From: Polyangiaceae bacterium | GTDB taxonomy: Bacteria; Myxococcota_A; Polyangia; Polyangiales; Polyangiaceae | Assembly (NCBI GenBank): GCA_025353725.1 | Contig: JANXOF010000059.1 | Coordinates: forward strand, 1 to 33,421 | Direction of reading: 5' to 3' | Length of the DNA: 33,421 bases | Shown here: in pieces, positions 24,303 to 32,481 of the stretch | How the letters are laid out: each line of letters begins with the position of its first letter | Position numbering within the stretch: the first letter of the stretch is position 1 | Notes under the pieces: model-generated | What the model saw: only the letters and a program-made list of their open reading frames with translations | Database searches by the model: none | What the model was told of the DNA's origin: nothing | Made by a program: the position numbers and the translations under genes

Positions 24303-26144
24303 CTAGGCCGACGCGTTCGCCTTATCACGCTTAGGTCGGTCGTCGTCCGCGTCTCTTGCGGCTTTTTTGGTGTAGACAGCCTCGATCACTGCCGCATAGG
24401 TCGCGACTACGGCGCGGCGCTTCACCTTGAGACTCGGCGTCAACATCCCGTTATCGGTGGTAAAGTCGTCCGTCACGAGTGCAAAGTCTCTCACGCCTTC
24501 GAACCCCTTGAACTTTTCGCCGTAGACCGCAATTTCAGACTTAAAGAGGCCCTGCAGCTTCGGGTGATCGAGCAGGCGCGCGGCGTCACTCTCGACGACG
24601 CCATTGGTCTCCGCCCATCCCTTGACGGCGTCGACATTCACGACGACAAGCGCGACGTTGTATGGCTTGTTGTCACCGTAGACCATGACATTGAGCACAA
24701 AGGGCGACAGCTTGAGTTGCTCCTCGAGCGGAGTCGGGACCACGTACTTACCGTTTTCAAGCTTGTACTGCTCTTTGATACGGCCCGTAATAAAGAGAAA
24801 TCCATCTTCGTCAATACGCCCCATGTCTCCCGTGCGGAACCCTCCGTCCGGCGTGAAGACAGCGTCGTTCTCTTCCTTCCGGTTGTGATAGCCAAGCATC
24901 ACGTTTGGCCCGTGAACGATAATCTCGTGGTCCGCGCCGAGGGTCACGGTTACGCCCGGAATGGCGCGGCCGACGGAACCAATCTTTCGACTATTGGGCC
25001 AATTGGCCGTCGCAATCGGGCTTGTTTCCGTAAGGCCGTAGCCCTCGTAAACCGTAATGCCAAGTCCGTCGATGAACTCGGCAACGTCCGTAGAAATGGC
25101 GGCGCCGCCGCTAAACGCATATTTAAGATTGCCGCCGAAGCGCGCACGAACTTTCGCGAACACCACTTTGTCGGTTAGCGCGAGGATGAGGCCTTCACGG
25201 AGCGATACCTCCTCCCCTAGCCGTTGCTTCCGGCGTGTGGCGAGGGCGCTCTTTACCATCGACTGAATAAAGGCCGGTTTGCTCGAAACTTGCTTTTGCA
25301 CAGACGCGTAAATCTTATTAAAGATACGCGGGACGCTAAAGAGAAGCGTCGGCTTTGTCTCCGCGAGGCCGTCCAGAATTTTATCAACGCTCTCACAAAT
25401 AGCGAGCGACGCCCCCATGGAGAAGAGCCCGTGCAGTTCGACGGTCTGGCCGAAGGAATGGGCCCACGGCAAAAACGACAACGAACGATCCATCGAAGAC
25501 ATAGGGAAACAGGTATGAATCGCGCTCACGTTCGAGGCGATATTCCCGTGAGAAAGAATGACTCCCTTCGGGGTTCCCGTCGTGCCACTCGTGTAGATAA
25601 GACACGCGACGTCTTCCGGTTTCGGCGTGAGGCTCGCAATGTGAGTCAACGCGTCACGGTCGCTTGCTTTGGAAGGGACAAGCGACTCGAACGATCGCAC
25701 GCGCCCTTGCGCCGTTGTCTTGGTCGCGGGGTCGAGACTGATGATGTGCCCGAGGCTCGGAACGGAGTCGAGGAACGGCAGCGTCTTCGCCGCGATGGCG
25801 TCCGTGGCTACGATAAGCGCTTTCGCGGTGCAGTCCTTGATGATGAACTCCCAATCTTTGGCGAGTTGAGCTTCGTACATGGGAACGAACGCGAGACCAA
25901 GTCCGAAGCAGGCATAGGCGGCTATGGCCCACTCAGGCCGATTGTTCGCGATGATAGCGACGTGGTCGCCACGCTTTAGGCCAAGCGCCGAAAGTCCAGC
26001 CCTGAACGCGTCCGTCTGCCTGCCAAACTCGAGATACGTCATCCACTCCCACCTACCTTCGCGCTTTGTCCCAAAAAGAGGGCTGTCGGGGAAGGTTTTA
26101 ACGGCCTCGGTATACACGTCGACGAGCGTTTGAAATCTGGCCAT
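24303..26144 (-). CDS. Long-chain acyl-CoA synthetase (AMP-forming)
   Basis: This 613-aa enzyme activates fatty acids with ATP and CoA through an acyl-AMP. The motifs are LIYTSGTTGTPKGVILSHGN (P-loop, about residues 185-204), GYGLTETSP (A5), RTGDMGRIDEDGFLFITGR (A7-A8) and KLENGKYVVP (A10 Lys region), all in the usual order for the long-chain FadD/ACSL type. A C-terminal basic tail (RDADDDRPKRDKA) follows. There is no membrane helix, so it is peripheral or cytosolic. It is divergent from the carotenoid genes, with 163 bases between, and has the nitrilase gene four bases downstream. Fatty acyl-CoA could feed an acyltransferase such as the one in the nearby cluster, but the link is speculative. 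Confidence 0.93.
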   Translation of the reverse strand: MARFQTLVDVYTEAVKTFPDSPLFGTKREGRWEWMTYLEFGRQTDAFRAGLSALGLKRGDHVAIIANNRPEWAIAAYACFGLGLAFVPMYEAQLAKDWEFIIKDCTAKALIVATDAIAAKTLPFLDSVPSLGHIISLDPATKTTAQGRVRSFESLVPSKASDRDALTHIASLTPKPEDVACLIYTSGTTGTPKGVILSHGNIASNVSAIHTCFPMSSMDRSLSFLPWAHSFGQTVELHGLFSMGASLAICESVDKILDGLAETKPTLLFSVPRIFNKIYASVQKQVSSKPAFIQSMVKSALATRRKQRLGEEVSLREGLILALTDKVVFAKVRARFGGNLKYAFSGGAAISTDVAEFIDGLGITVYEGYGLTETSPIATANWPNSRKIGSVGRAIPGVTVTLGADHEIIVHGPNVMLGYHNRKEENDAVFTPDGGFRTGDMGRIDEDGFLFITGRIKEQYKLENGKYVVPTPLEEQLKLSPFVLNVMVYGDNKPYNVALVVVNVDAVKGWAETNGVVESDAARLLDHPKLQGLFKSEIAVYGEKFKGFEGVRDFALVTDDFTTDNGMLTPSLKVKRRAVVATYAAVIEAVYTKKAARDADDDRPKRDKANASA

Positions 26145-26307
26145 CGAGCGCGAGACTACGCCCGAGCTTCACACTTCGCCAGATCCTGACGGCGCCCTGC
26201 AGCCTACGCGATGCGCGACTTGTGCCGAGCGCGCCCGGTTAAGACAGGCGGCAGCTAAACTCACCTCTCCCTGCATCGAACCATGGACAACTCTTGAACA
26301 CGGCCGC

Positions 26308-27867
26308 ATGCTCCGCCCCATGGGTGGCTCGTCGACCGTAATCATCGGAGCAGGATTCGGCGGACTTGCGGCCGCGATTGAACTCGCCGCGCGCGGCGAA
26401 TCGGTCACCGTCATCGAGCGCGAACCCGTGCCCGGCGGCAAGGCCCGCGCCATCGATGTCGCTGGCGGATCGATTGACGTAGGGCCCACGGTTCTCACGA
26501 TGCGCTGGGTCTTCGACGCCCTTTTTGCGACCGCGGGCAAACGCCTCGACGACGCAATCACGCTTGTTCCCTCTTCGATCCTCGCTCGTCACGCCTTTGG
26601 CGACGGTTCCCGGCTCGACTTGTTTTCCGAGGTCGAACGGTCGGCCGAAGCTATCGCAACGCTCGCAGGCGAGCGTGAGGCCAAAGCGTATCGCCAGTTC
26701 GCCGCACAGGGCGCCGCGATTGCCGCCGCCGTGCGCGGTCCGTTCCTCGAATCGGAGCGCCCGTCCCTCGGTGCCCTGCTCGGCCAAAGCGCAAAACTCG
26801 GCCTCCGCACCCTTGCGCAGATCGACGCTCACCGCACCATGTGGAAGGCGCTTTCGTCGACCTTTAGAGACGACCGCCTGCGTGCACTCTTTAGTCGCTA
26901 CGCGACCTACGTCGGGTCGTCGCCGTTGGAGGCGCCTGCGACGCTCAACCTTATCGCCCACGTCGAGCGCGAAGGCGTTGCCGTCGTCGAGGGCGGCATG
27001 GCAAAGCTGGCGAGCAAGCTGGCTGAACTTGCGCGAGAGCTTGGCGTGACGTTTCGCTATGCGACGCGCGCCATCGAGGTGACGATGAGCATGGGCCGCG
27101 CCTCCGGCGTCATCGTGGAGGGCGAGGCTGGCGCGCGTGAATGGGTCGCCGCTTCGGCCGTCATCGTCAACGCGGACGTGTCGATTGTCGCCGGCGGTCA
27201 CCTCGGCGACGTCGCGCGCGGCGCCGTACGAGCCTCGAGGCCCGGACGTCGGTCGCTCTCCGCTGTAACTTGGGCCATCGTCGGACGCGCAACGGGTTTT
27301 CCGCTCGCGCATCATAACGTGTTCTTTTCGGATGATTATAAGGCTGAGCACATCGCCCTCTTTGGCAAACGCCGCTTGGCGGATGACGCCACGGTTTACG
27401 TTTGCGCTCAAGACCGTCCTGCGCAAGAAGGGTCGTTGCCTGATCGGGACGAGCGGCTCTTCGTGATTGTAAACGCGCCAGCCACAGCCGATACGTCCCC
27501 CCTCAGCAGTGAAGAGGTCGAACGATGCGAACGCAGCATGTTCTCGAGGCTCTCGAAAGCGGGACTCCAGATCGCGCCGCGAGCCATGGTCGTGACCACG
27601 CCGACGTCCTTCGAGCGCCTCGCGCCGGGGACGGGCGGAGCGCTCTATGGGGAAGCCGCGCACGGAGCCTTTTCGGCTCTCCAGCGCCCCGAGTCGCAGA
27701 CGAAGCTCCCCGGCCTGTTCCTAGCTGGCGGGAGCATCCACCCGGGTCCTGGCGTGCCGATGGCCGCATTGAGCGGGAAAACCGCAGCAAAAGCGACCTT
27801 GGCGTACCTCGGTTCGACACGCCGATCCACGACCGCGGCTATGGCTGGTTCTACATCGACGGGGTGA
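26308..27867 (+). CDS. crtD: CrtD-like carotenoid desaturase (phytoene desaturase family)
   Basis: This 519-aa FAD enzyme belongs to the CrtI/CrtD family. The FAD-binding site is IIGAGFGGLAAAIELAARG near the start, and the C-terminal FAD motif is GLFLAGGSIHPGPGVPMAALSG. The middle stretch SRYATYVGSSPLEAPATLNLIAHVE is of the CrtD type, which introduces the 3,4 double bond into 1-hydroxycarotenoids. It could also be another carotenoid desaturase or oxidase. It is first of a plus-strand run with crtC, whose GTG overlaps the stop as GTGA (27864-27867). An ATG at 26320 is an alternative start. After about residue 500 the sequence (TRRSTTAAMAGSTSTG) looks like non-family read-through over the crtC region. 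Confidence 0.85.
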   Translation: MLRPMGGSSTVIIGAGFGGLAAAIELAARGESVTVIEREPVPGGKARAIDVAGGSIDVGPTVLTMRWVFDALFATAGKRLDDAITLVPSSILARHAFGDGSRLDLFSEVERSAEAIATLAGEREAKAYRQFAAQGAAIAAAVRGPFLESERPSLGALLGQSAKLGLRTLAQIDAHRTMWKALSSTFRDDRLRALFSRYATYVGSSPLEAPATLNLIAHVEREGVAVVEGGMAKLASKLAELARELGVTFRYATRAIEVTMSMGRASGVIVEGEAGAREWVAASAVIVNADVSIVAGGHLGDVARGAVRASRPGRRSLSAVTWAIVGRATGFPLAHHNVFFSDDYKAEHIALFGKRRLADDATVYVCAQDRPAQEGSLPDRDERLFVIVNAPATADTSPLSSEEVERCERSMFSRLSKAGLQIAPRAMVVTTPTSFERLAPGTGGALYGEAAHGAFSALQRPESQTKLPGLFLAGGSIHPGPGVPMAALSGKTAAKATLAYLGSTRRSTTAAMAGSTSTG

Positions 27868-28733
27868 GTGACGACGGAGCGTCGTCGATCGTGTTGATCG
27901 CAATGCTCGGCAACGTCTTCTCACCGCGATGGGTACGGGCGCGTCACCATGATCCCGCAGCGTCATCGCTCGACTTCTCTACGTTCAACGTCTCACTTCG
28001 CTCGGGCAGCCGGACTTGCTGGGCGCTCACGGAAAGAGCGCGGTCGTCCGTCTCGCGCACCCAGGACCATCTCGCTATCGGCGCTAGCGCCATGAAGTGG
28101 CACGGTGAAAGGCTCGTCGTGCGGATTGACGAACGTAGCGCACCGTGGGGTTCACCCGTTCGAGGCACGGTCAAACTCACTCCGCTCTCGGTGAGCGACC
28201 TGAGCGTCCCGCTGGACCCACGAGGCGTCCACACGTGGTCGCCGCGCATTCCACTTGCGCGCGTCGAGGTCGACTTCGAAGAACCGCGCGTCAAGTTCGA
28301 GGGAACAGGTTACTTCGACCTCAACCGTGGCTCCGCGCCGCTCGAAGACACGTTTGCGTCGTGGTCGTGGTCACGGACGTCGCACGGCGACGAAGCGACG
28401 ATTGCCTACGATGTGGCATTGCGCGACGGCTCGGCACGCGCGCGCGCGTTCAAGGTCGCGCTCGGAGGTGAGCTCCAGTCGATCGATGCCGGGGTGAGTG
28501 TTGATCTTCCTTCCACGCGATTCGGACTCTCGCGCACGGGTCGAAGTTCGTCGACGCCGATGGCGATTGTACGAACGCTCGAAGACGGGCCCTTCTACGC
28601 GCGCTCTCTCGTTTCGACCACGAGCGCCGGACGACAAGCTTTCGGGATGCACGAGACCGTGTCGCTTGACCGATTCAGATCACCGTGGGTGCGGTTTCTT
28701 GTCCCGTTCCGGATGCGTGTAGAGGCGGCGTGA
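27864..28733 (+). CDS. crtC: CrtC-like carotenoid 1,2-hydratase
   Basis: Family marks are IAMLGNVFSPRWVRAR, TCWALTERA and GTGYFDLNRGSAPLEDTFASW, which correspond to the IAFxGSVFSP, WAMTERG and GxGYxDxNxG blocks of hydroxyneurosporene synthase. This enzyme adds water across the terminal double bond of an acyclic carotenoid end. The GTG at 27864 gives 289 aa and overlaps the crtD stop as GTGA, like the other junctions of the cluster. Yet the same frame is open upstream and reads PRFDTPIHDRGYGWFYIDG, which looks like the conserved N-terminal strand of the family. No ATG, GTG or TTG lies between 27528 and 27863, so a longer protein would need ATG 27525, deep inside crtD, or ATT 27768. The start is unresolved. 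The gene ends at a GTGA overlap with the glycosyltransferase gene. Confidence 0.85.
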   Translation: MSDDGASSIVLIAMLGNVFSPRWVRARHHDPAASSLDFSTFNVSLRSGSRTCWALTERARSSVSRTQDHLAIGASAMKWHGERLVVRIDERSAPWGSPVRGTVKLTPLSVSDLSVPLDPRGVHTWSPRIPLARVEVDFEEPRVKFEGTGYFDLNRGSAPLEDTFASWSWSRTSHGDEATIAYDVALRDGSARARAFKVALGGELQSIDAGVSVDLPSTRFGLSRTGRSSSTPMAIVRTLEDGPFYARSLVSTTSAGRQAFGMHETVSLDRFRSPWVRFLVPFRMRVEAA

Positions 28734-30598
28734 TCGTTCGCTTTTTGGTGGCGACTTGGCTAGCCGTTTACGCTGTAGCTGCGACTCTCGCGATCGTTCG
28801 GGCCTTTCGAAGAAACGGCTCCAATCCTAGCGATGGCGACGCGAGGTTTTTGCTCCTAAGGCCGCTCGCGGGGCTCGAGCCGGGCCTGGCTGAACGACTG
28901 CTAGAGACGGGCGGCGCGCAAGAAGTCGTGTTTGCCGTGGGAACGCTCGAAGACCTCGCGGCTCCCGTGGCGTGCGCGGCGAGCGCAGAGCTCCGGCGAC
29001 GAGGCATCGAAGCGCGCGTGGTCGTAACCGGCGCGCGCGGTCCAAACCACAAAGTCGACCAGCTCGCACGCGCACTCGCAGCCACGGTACGCGTCGATCC
29101 GTACCCTGTAGTCGTGGTAGCGGACTCCGACGTCGACCTGGCAGGAGACGCGGCCGTGCGCCTCGTTGGGTCGATGGGCACGGCGGATGCGGCATGGGCG
29201 CCGCCCGTGGAGCGCGGTGACGTAGCGACCTGGGGCGACCGCGCATCACACGCTGTTTTGGACGCGTCTCTTCATTCGTTTCCGCTGCTCGCGAGCATCG
29301 ACCACGACGGTTTCGTAGGGAAGTTCTTCGCCGTTCGACGGGAGGCGTTGGATCGAATCGGTGGGTTTGAGGTCCTCAAAAACTTCCTCGGTGAGGATGT
29401 AGAGCTTGCGCGGCGCCTGCGCCAGATCGGCGCACGCATCGTCGTCGCACCTTTTGTGGCCCGCGCCATGGCATCGGGTCGAACGTTTCCAAGCGTCGTT
29501 GCCCGGTATTCGCGGTGGCTCATGGTCGTTCGCGCGCAGCGACCCCATCTGCTTGCGTCGTATCCTTTTCTCCTCGCGACATCGCCTCTCTTCGCGACGC
29601 TGCTTGCGCTGAGCTTGGCGTTGCAGGACCCTATACTTGCCGTGCACGCCACGTTCGCACTCCTTGTTCGCCTCGCCGTAGCGTGTGCGTCGCGCGCGCT
29701 TGCGGGACTGCGACTCGCTCCAGCTGAGGCGTTCGCGCAGTCTTTTCTTGGCGACGCGACGCTGCTCGCGGCGCTGGTACGTTCCCTTCCTAAGCGCGAG
29801 GTAACCTGGCGCGGGAGGCGTTTGCTACTTTCACGCGGTGGAGTGCTGTCAACCGCCGAGCATGCGAACGAGAAGCTTGGTCGCGAGGTCGCCGAAGAGG
29901 CTCGACCGTTTCGACAACACGCAGGTGAATCCAAGAGGAACCACGTCGACGCGGCTCTCAAGGCCGGCGTCAATGCGAGCGAGCTCGCGCTCAATGCCCC
30001 GTCGTTGACCTTGAACTCCCTCGAGAATGTCGCGTTGGGCGGCAAGCGGATGACCGAAAGAGATCCACAAATCCGGAAATTCAGTGGCTCCGAAGACGTA
30101 GCGGAGGCCGACCGGCAACACGACGGCGCGCTTGCTCACGCGCGCGATTTGGGCGGCGCCCGGCTTGAGGTCGAGGACACCGAACGGCGACCCTTCGCGA
30201 CCTTCGGGGAACACCCAAAGCGTTCGCCTTTTCTGGACGAGAAGCTTCGCGGCGTGACGAATCGCCCGCGCTCCAGAAGCGGGATTGTCGAGGTCCACGC
30301 CGAAGGCTCCGACGCGTCTGAAAAAGGGAGCCTTTCGCAGGTTCGAAGCGTCCATGAGGGCGTAGCCGTCAGAGTCGAGAAGGAGCTCGGACACGTAAAG
30401 TGCGACGAGGGCATCCCACCACGTGGTGTGGTTCGCCACGAGAAGCACGGGCGCTTCGGCCACGGCGGCGCGAGCGGTCTCGAGGCCGCCGACGAGGACG
30501 CGACCGAAGGTTTTCCCGATGCGACCACGGGCGTGCCGTGCGAACCACGCGTTGAACCATCGACTTTTCGCCGCTTCGATCATGGAGACCTCTCGTGA
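28730..30598 (+). CDS. Membrane glycosyltransferase (GT2/GT21, ceramide-glucosyltransferase-like)
   Basis: The GTG at 28730 overlaps the crtC stop. The protein starts with a membrane helix (FLVATWLAVYAVAATLAIV). A GT-A domain follows with NHKVDQL (about 106-112), the metal-binding DSDVDL (132-137), the GEDVELARRL acid motif (221-230) and RYSRWLMVVR (259-268, a Q/RxxRW-like signature), then C-terminal helices (about 276-345). This is the pattern of ceramide glucosyltransferase or HpnI-type enzymes; in a carotenoid cluster it may add sugar to a hydroxycarotenoid. Family similarity ends near 29848. From there the frame stays open for 250 codons exactly antisense to the acyltransferase gene, codon against codon, with no stop until 30598, which overlaps crtZ as GTGA. 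The tail looks like non-family sequence. Confidence 0.75.
   Translation: MIVRFLVATWLAVYAVAATLAIVRAFRRNGSNPSDGDARFLLLRPLAGLEPGLAERLLETGGAQEVVFAVGTLEDLAAPVACAASAELRRRGIEARVVVTGARGPNHKVDQLARALAATVRVDPYPVVVVADSDVDLAGDAAVRLVGSMGTADAAWAPPVERGDVATWGDRASHAVLDASLHSFPLLASIDHDGFVGKFFAVRREALDRIGGFEVLKNFLGEDVELARRLRQIGARIVVAPFVARAMASGRTFPSVVARYSRWLMVVRAQRPHLLASYPFLLATSPLFATLLALSLALQDPILAVHATFALLVRLAVACASRALAGLRLAPAEAFAQSFLGDATLLAALVRSLPKREVTWRGRRLLLSRGGVLSTAEHANEKLGREVAEEARPFRQHAGESKRNHVDAALKAGVNASELALNAPSLTLNSLENVALGGKRMTERDPQIRKFSGSEDVAEADRQHDGALAHARDLGGARLEVEDTERRPFATFGEHPKRSPFLDEKLRGVTNRPRSRSGIVEVHAEGSDASEKGSLSQVRSVHEGVAVRVEKELGHVKCDEGIPPRGVVRHEKHGRFGHGGASGLEAADEDATEGFPDATTGVPCEPRVEPSTFRRFDHGDLS
29849..30583 (-). 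CDS. PlsC-like acyltransferase, antisense within the glycosyltransferase frame
   Basis: This 244-aa protein has the glycerolphosphate acyltransferase motif NHTTWWD (N51, H52, D57; the H-x4-D catalytic pair) and the substrate motif FPEGRE (125-130), spaced as in 1-acylglycerol-3-phosphate acyltransferases. A GAFGVDLDN segment lies between them. An acyl chain from acyl-CoA or acyl-ACP would be moved to a hydroxyl, which in this cluster could be a sugar on a carotenoid (glycoside ester), but lipid synthesis is the default. The ATG at 30583 has GAGAGG five bases upstream, reading on the minus strand. The start is 11 bases from the crtZ start, back to back. The whole gene lies inside the open frame of the plus-strand glycosyltransferase, an unusual arrangement. 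Confidence 0.88.
   Translation of the reverse strand: MIEAAKSRWFNAWFARHARGRIGKTFGRVLVGGLETARAAVAEAPVLLVANHTTWWDALVALYVSELLLDSDGYALMDASNLRKAPFFRRVGAFGVDLDNPASGARAIRHAAKLLVQKRRTLWVFPEGREGSPFGVLDLKPGAAQIARVSKRAVVLPVGLRYVFGATEFPDLWISFGHPLAAQRDILEGVQGQRRGIERELARIDAGLESRVDVVPLGFTCVLSKRSSLFGDLATKLLVRMLGG
30584..30594. promoter_or_regulatory. Shared ribosome-binding segment for two divergent starts
   Basis: The 11 bases GGAGACCTCTC lie between the acyltransferase ATG (minus) and the crtZ GTG (plus). On the plus strand GGAGA is six bases before GTG. On the minus strand the complement gives GAGAGG five bases before ATG. One short stretch can thus serve both starts. No room remains for separate promoters. 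Confidence 0.5.
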
Positions 30599-31110
30599 AC
30601 GCGATCACAGTTGCCGCTGTGGGTACGGCCGTCGGTCTCACGGTCGCGGTAGCCATGGAACCCTGGGCACGGTTTCTTCATGGCAGTGTCTGGCACGGGG
30701 CGTTGTGGAGCGTGCACCGCTCGCATCACACAAGGCGAAAGGGGCGTTTCGAGACGAACGATGTGCTCTCGGCGACCCACGCTCCCGTCGCTGCGCTGCT
30801 TATCATGATTGGTTGTAATCTGCACGGTCTCGGAGCCGCCGTCACGCTCGGATTCGGGGCTGGAATGACCGCCTTTGGGGTCGCCTACGTTGTTTTGCAT
30901 GATGGCCTGGTCCACGGTCGCCTTCCCGTAACGTTCCTGAACCGCCTCCACTTTTTTCGCCGCATACGCGACGCGCACGCGGTTCATCACGCGCGCGGCT
31001 CCGCGCCCTTCGGGTTTTTCTCGGGCCCACGCGAGCTCACGCGCGCGCGTTCACGCCAGCAACTCGCGCGCGAGTCGTATGCCCCAGCGCGTCGCCGCAA
31101 CGGGGCCTAG
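30595..31110 (+). CDS. crtZ: CrtZ-type carotenoid hydroxylase
   Basis: This 171-aa protein matches the CrtZ family of membrane di-iron carotenoid 3-hydroxylases. The His clusters are in order: HG-x3-H (H29, H34), HRSHH (41-45), HDGLVH (102-107) and HAVHH (128-132). Around them are RRKGRFETNDV and SAPFGFFSG. Hydrophobic segments surround the clusters (about 5-25, 63-85, 88-102). The enzyme would put a hydroxyl on a beta-ring, consistent with a lycopene cyclase nearby. Its GTG overlaps the glycosyltransferase stop (GTGA, 30595-30598). The last 60 bases overlap the convergent cyclase gene. The C-terminal tail after about residue 150 is Arg-rich and shows no family similarity. Confidence 0.88.
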   Translation: MNAITVAAVGTAVGLTVAVAMEPWARFLHGSVWHGALWSVHRSHHTRRKGRFETNDVLSATHAPVAALLIMIGCNLHGLGAAVTLGFGAGMTAFGVAYVVLHDGLVHGRLPVTFLNRLHFFRRIRDAHAVHHARGSAPFGFFSGPRELTRARSRQQLARESYAPARRRNGA

Positions 31111-32481
31111 CGCGTGCAGAACCTCCCGATAGACGCTTGGGTGGCGCGACCCGGTCCGCCTCAGAAACTCCGTGAACGTTTTTCCCGCCATACGGTCTTT
31201 CAGAAGGTCCTCGAAGTCGTCGTTGCCCATCTCTTCCAGCACACCGAACGCGGCATCGAGCAGACCATTGAGCTTGGGTCCTCCAAGCGCTCCGGACGCC
31301 ATGACGGTTGCGAGTGCGCCCGTCCATGCGTGGACGGCGTCCTCCGGGACAAGGTTACGGCGCGGTGGTCTTCCCTCTTCCACCGCACGAGCGATTTCAC
31401 GGGCGACAGGCTGGAATGAACGAAGCATCGAACCAAATCCACAAAACGTAAGTGGGGAGTGGCGGGCAGCGGCGTCACCCACGAGGACGACGCGGTGCGA
31501 GGGCCCACGAGGCGCGGGAGCGAGGCGCGACCAGCCAGGAATGTACCCGAACGTGGGTCGAATCAGCTCGGGATCGCCTGTTTTATAGGTATCTAGTGTG
31601 TCGAAAAACCTTGCATAAAGCGACGCGAGCGCCTCGTTCGGAGCCTCGTGGGCCCGCGCGTAGTAGAACAAGTAGACGGTCACCTCACCGGGACGTCCTG
31701 GAAAGCCCTCCCATACGTGCTGGAGGCGCGACTCCGGATCGACGTCCTCGGTCGTCACTAAAATATCTCCAACCTCGGGGTCGACCTCCCGTGGCCCCCG
31801 GCCCTCGGCAAGCCCACGGACAACTCCGCCGACGGTAGGACAAACAAGGTCCGCGCTCGCGTAGGGGCTCGAAGCACCTCGGGCGTCGACCATCACACGC
31901 GCGAGGAGTTCATCCGCCGCGCCCGCGGCGTGTTGAAATCCGACGCGAACAGAGGTGGCTGAGGCTCCCACCGCATGGACTCGCGCACCGTCGACGAACA
32001 CGACACCGCGCGCCTCCGCGACACGGCGGACGCGGCTGAGGAGAGGTCCGGCATCGACGGCTCGATCGAGAACGCCGCGAACGCGCCGCGCCGTTCCGCC
32101 GTGGAACGCGCAGACGCCTTCGCGGTAACGAGCAATGACTAATTCGGTGAGCTCGGCATCGGTGACGATGCCGGCTGCAACGAGTGGGCGCAGCTCCTCG
32201 TCGCTCGCGTTCCATTCCCGATGCGCGGCACCGGCTCGCGTGCGTTCAATCACCGCCACGCGCAATCCGAGTCGCGCGAGTTCGGCCGCTATCAGCAGGC
32301 TCAGGCCGCCGCCGGCCACCACGACGTCGGTGTCGACGCGAGCCTCGCGGTCGGCCGCGCCAAGAATGCGATCGGCCACGTGCGCCGCACGCGTGCGGTC
32401 GAGGTGCTCGATTCGCTCGACAAGCTCCGCCCCTGCTCTCTCGCGAACGCGATCGAGTGCGGCCTGAGCTGTAGGGGTCAC
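31051..32481 (-). CDS. cruA: CruA-type lycopene cyclase (FAD-dependent)
   Basis: The GTG at 32481 overlaps the crtB stop as GTGA (32478-32481) and gives 476 aa; the longer frame up to 32586 is rejected. An N-terminal helical segment is followed by the FAD site DVVVAGGGLSLLIAAELARLG. The stretch REWNASDEELRPLVAAGIVT and FHGGTARRVRGVLDRAV is typical of CruA/CruP enzymes of green sulfur bacteria and cyanobacteria. The C-terminal FAD motif is VVLVGDAAARHSP, then TFCGFGSM. CruA adds one or two beta-rings to lycopene. Model myxobacteria use heterodimeric CrtYc/CrtYd instead, so a CruA-type cyclase here is notable. The gene lies downstream of crtB on the minus strand, and its 3' end overlaps crtZ by 60 bases. 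A related FAD enzyme such as CruP cannot be excluded. Confidence 0.8.
   Translation of the reverse strand: MTPTAQAALDRVRERAGAELVERIEHLDRTRAAHVADRILGAADREARVDTDVVVAGGGLSLLIAAELARLGLRVAVIERTRAGAAHREWNASDEELRPLVAAGIVTDAELTELVIARYREGVCAFHGGTARRVRGVLDRAVDAGPLLSRVRRVAEARGVVFVDGARVHAVGASATSVRVGFQHAAGAADELLARVMVDARGASSPYASADLVCPTVGGVVRGLAEGRGPREVDPEVGDILVTTEDVDPESRLQHVWEGFPGRPGEVTVYLFYYARAHEAPNEALASLYARFFDTLDTYKTGDPELIRPTFGYIPGWSRLAPAPRGPSHRVVLVGDAAARHSPLTFCGFGSMLRSFQPVAREIARAVEEGRPPRRNLVPEDAVHAWTGALATVMASGALGGPKLNGLLDAAFGVLEEMGNDDFEDLLKDRMAGKTFTEFLRRTGSRHPSVYREVLHALGPVAATRWGIRLARELLA

Noticed and set aside
26239-27663. Open frame of 474 codons on the minus strand opposite crtD
   Set aside because: It is Arg/Gly-rich antisense sequence under a clear FAD desaturase and has no recognisable domain.
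29849-30598. The tail of the glycosyltransferase frame as a real extra domain
   Set aside because: The tail is antisense, codon for codon, to a gene with intact acyltransferase motifs and has no recognisable fold. It is kept in the CDS only because no stop exists.
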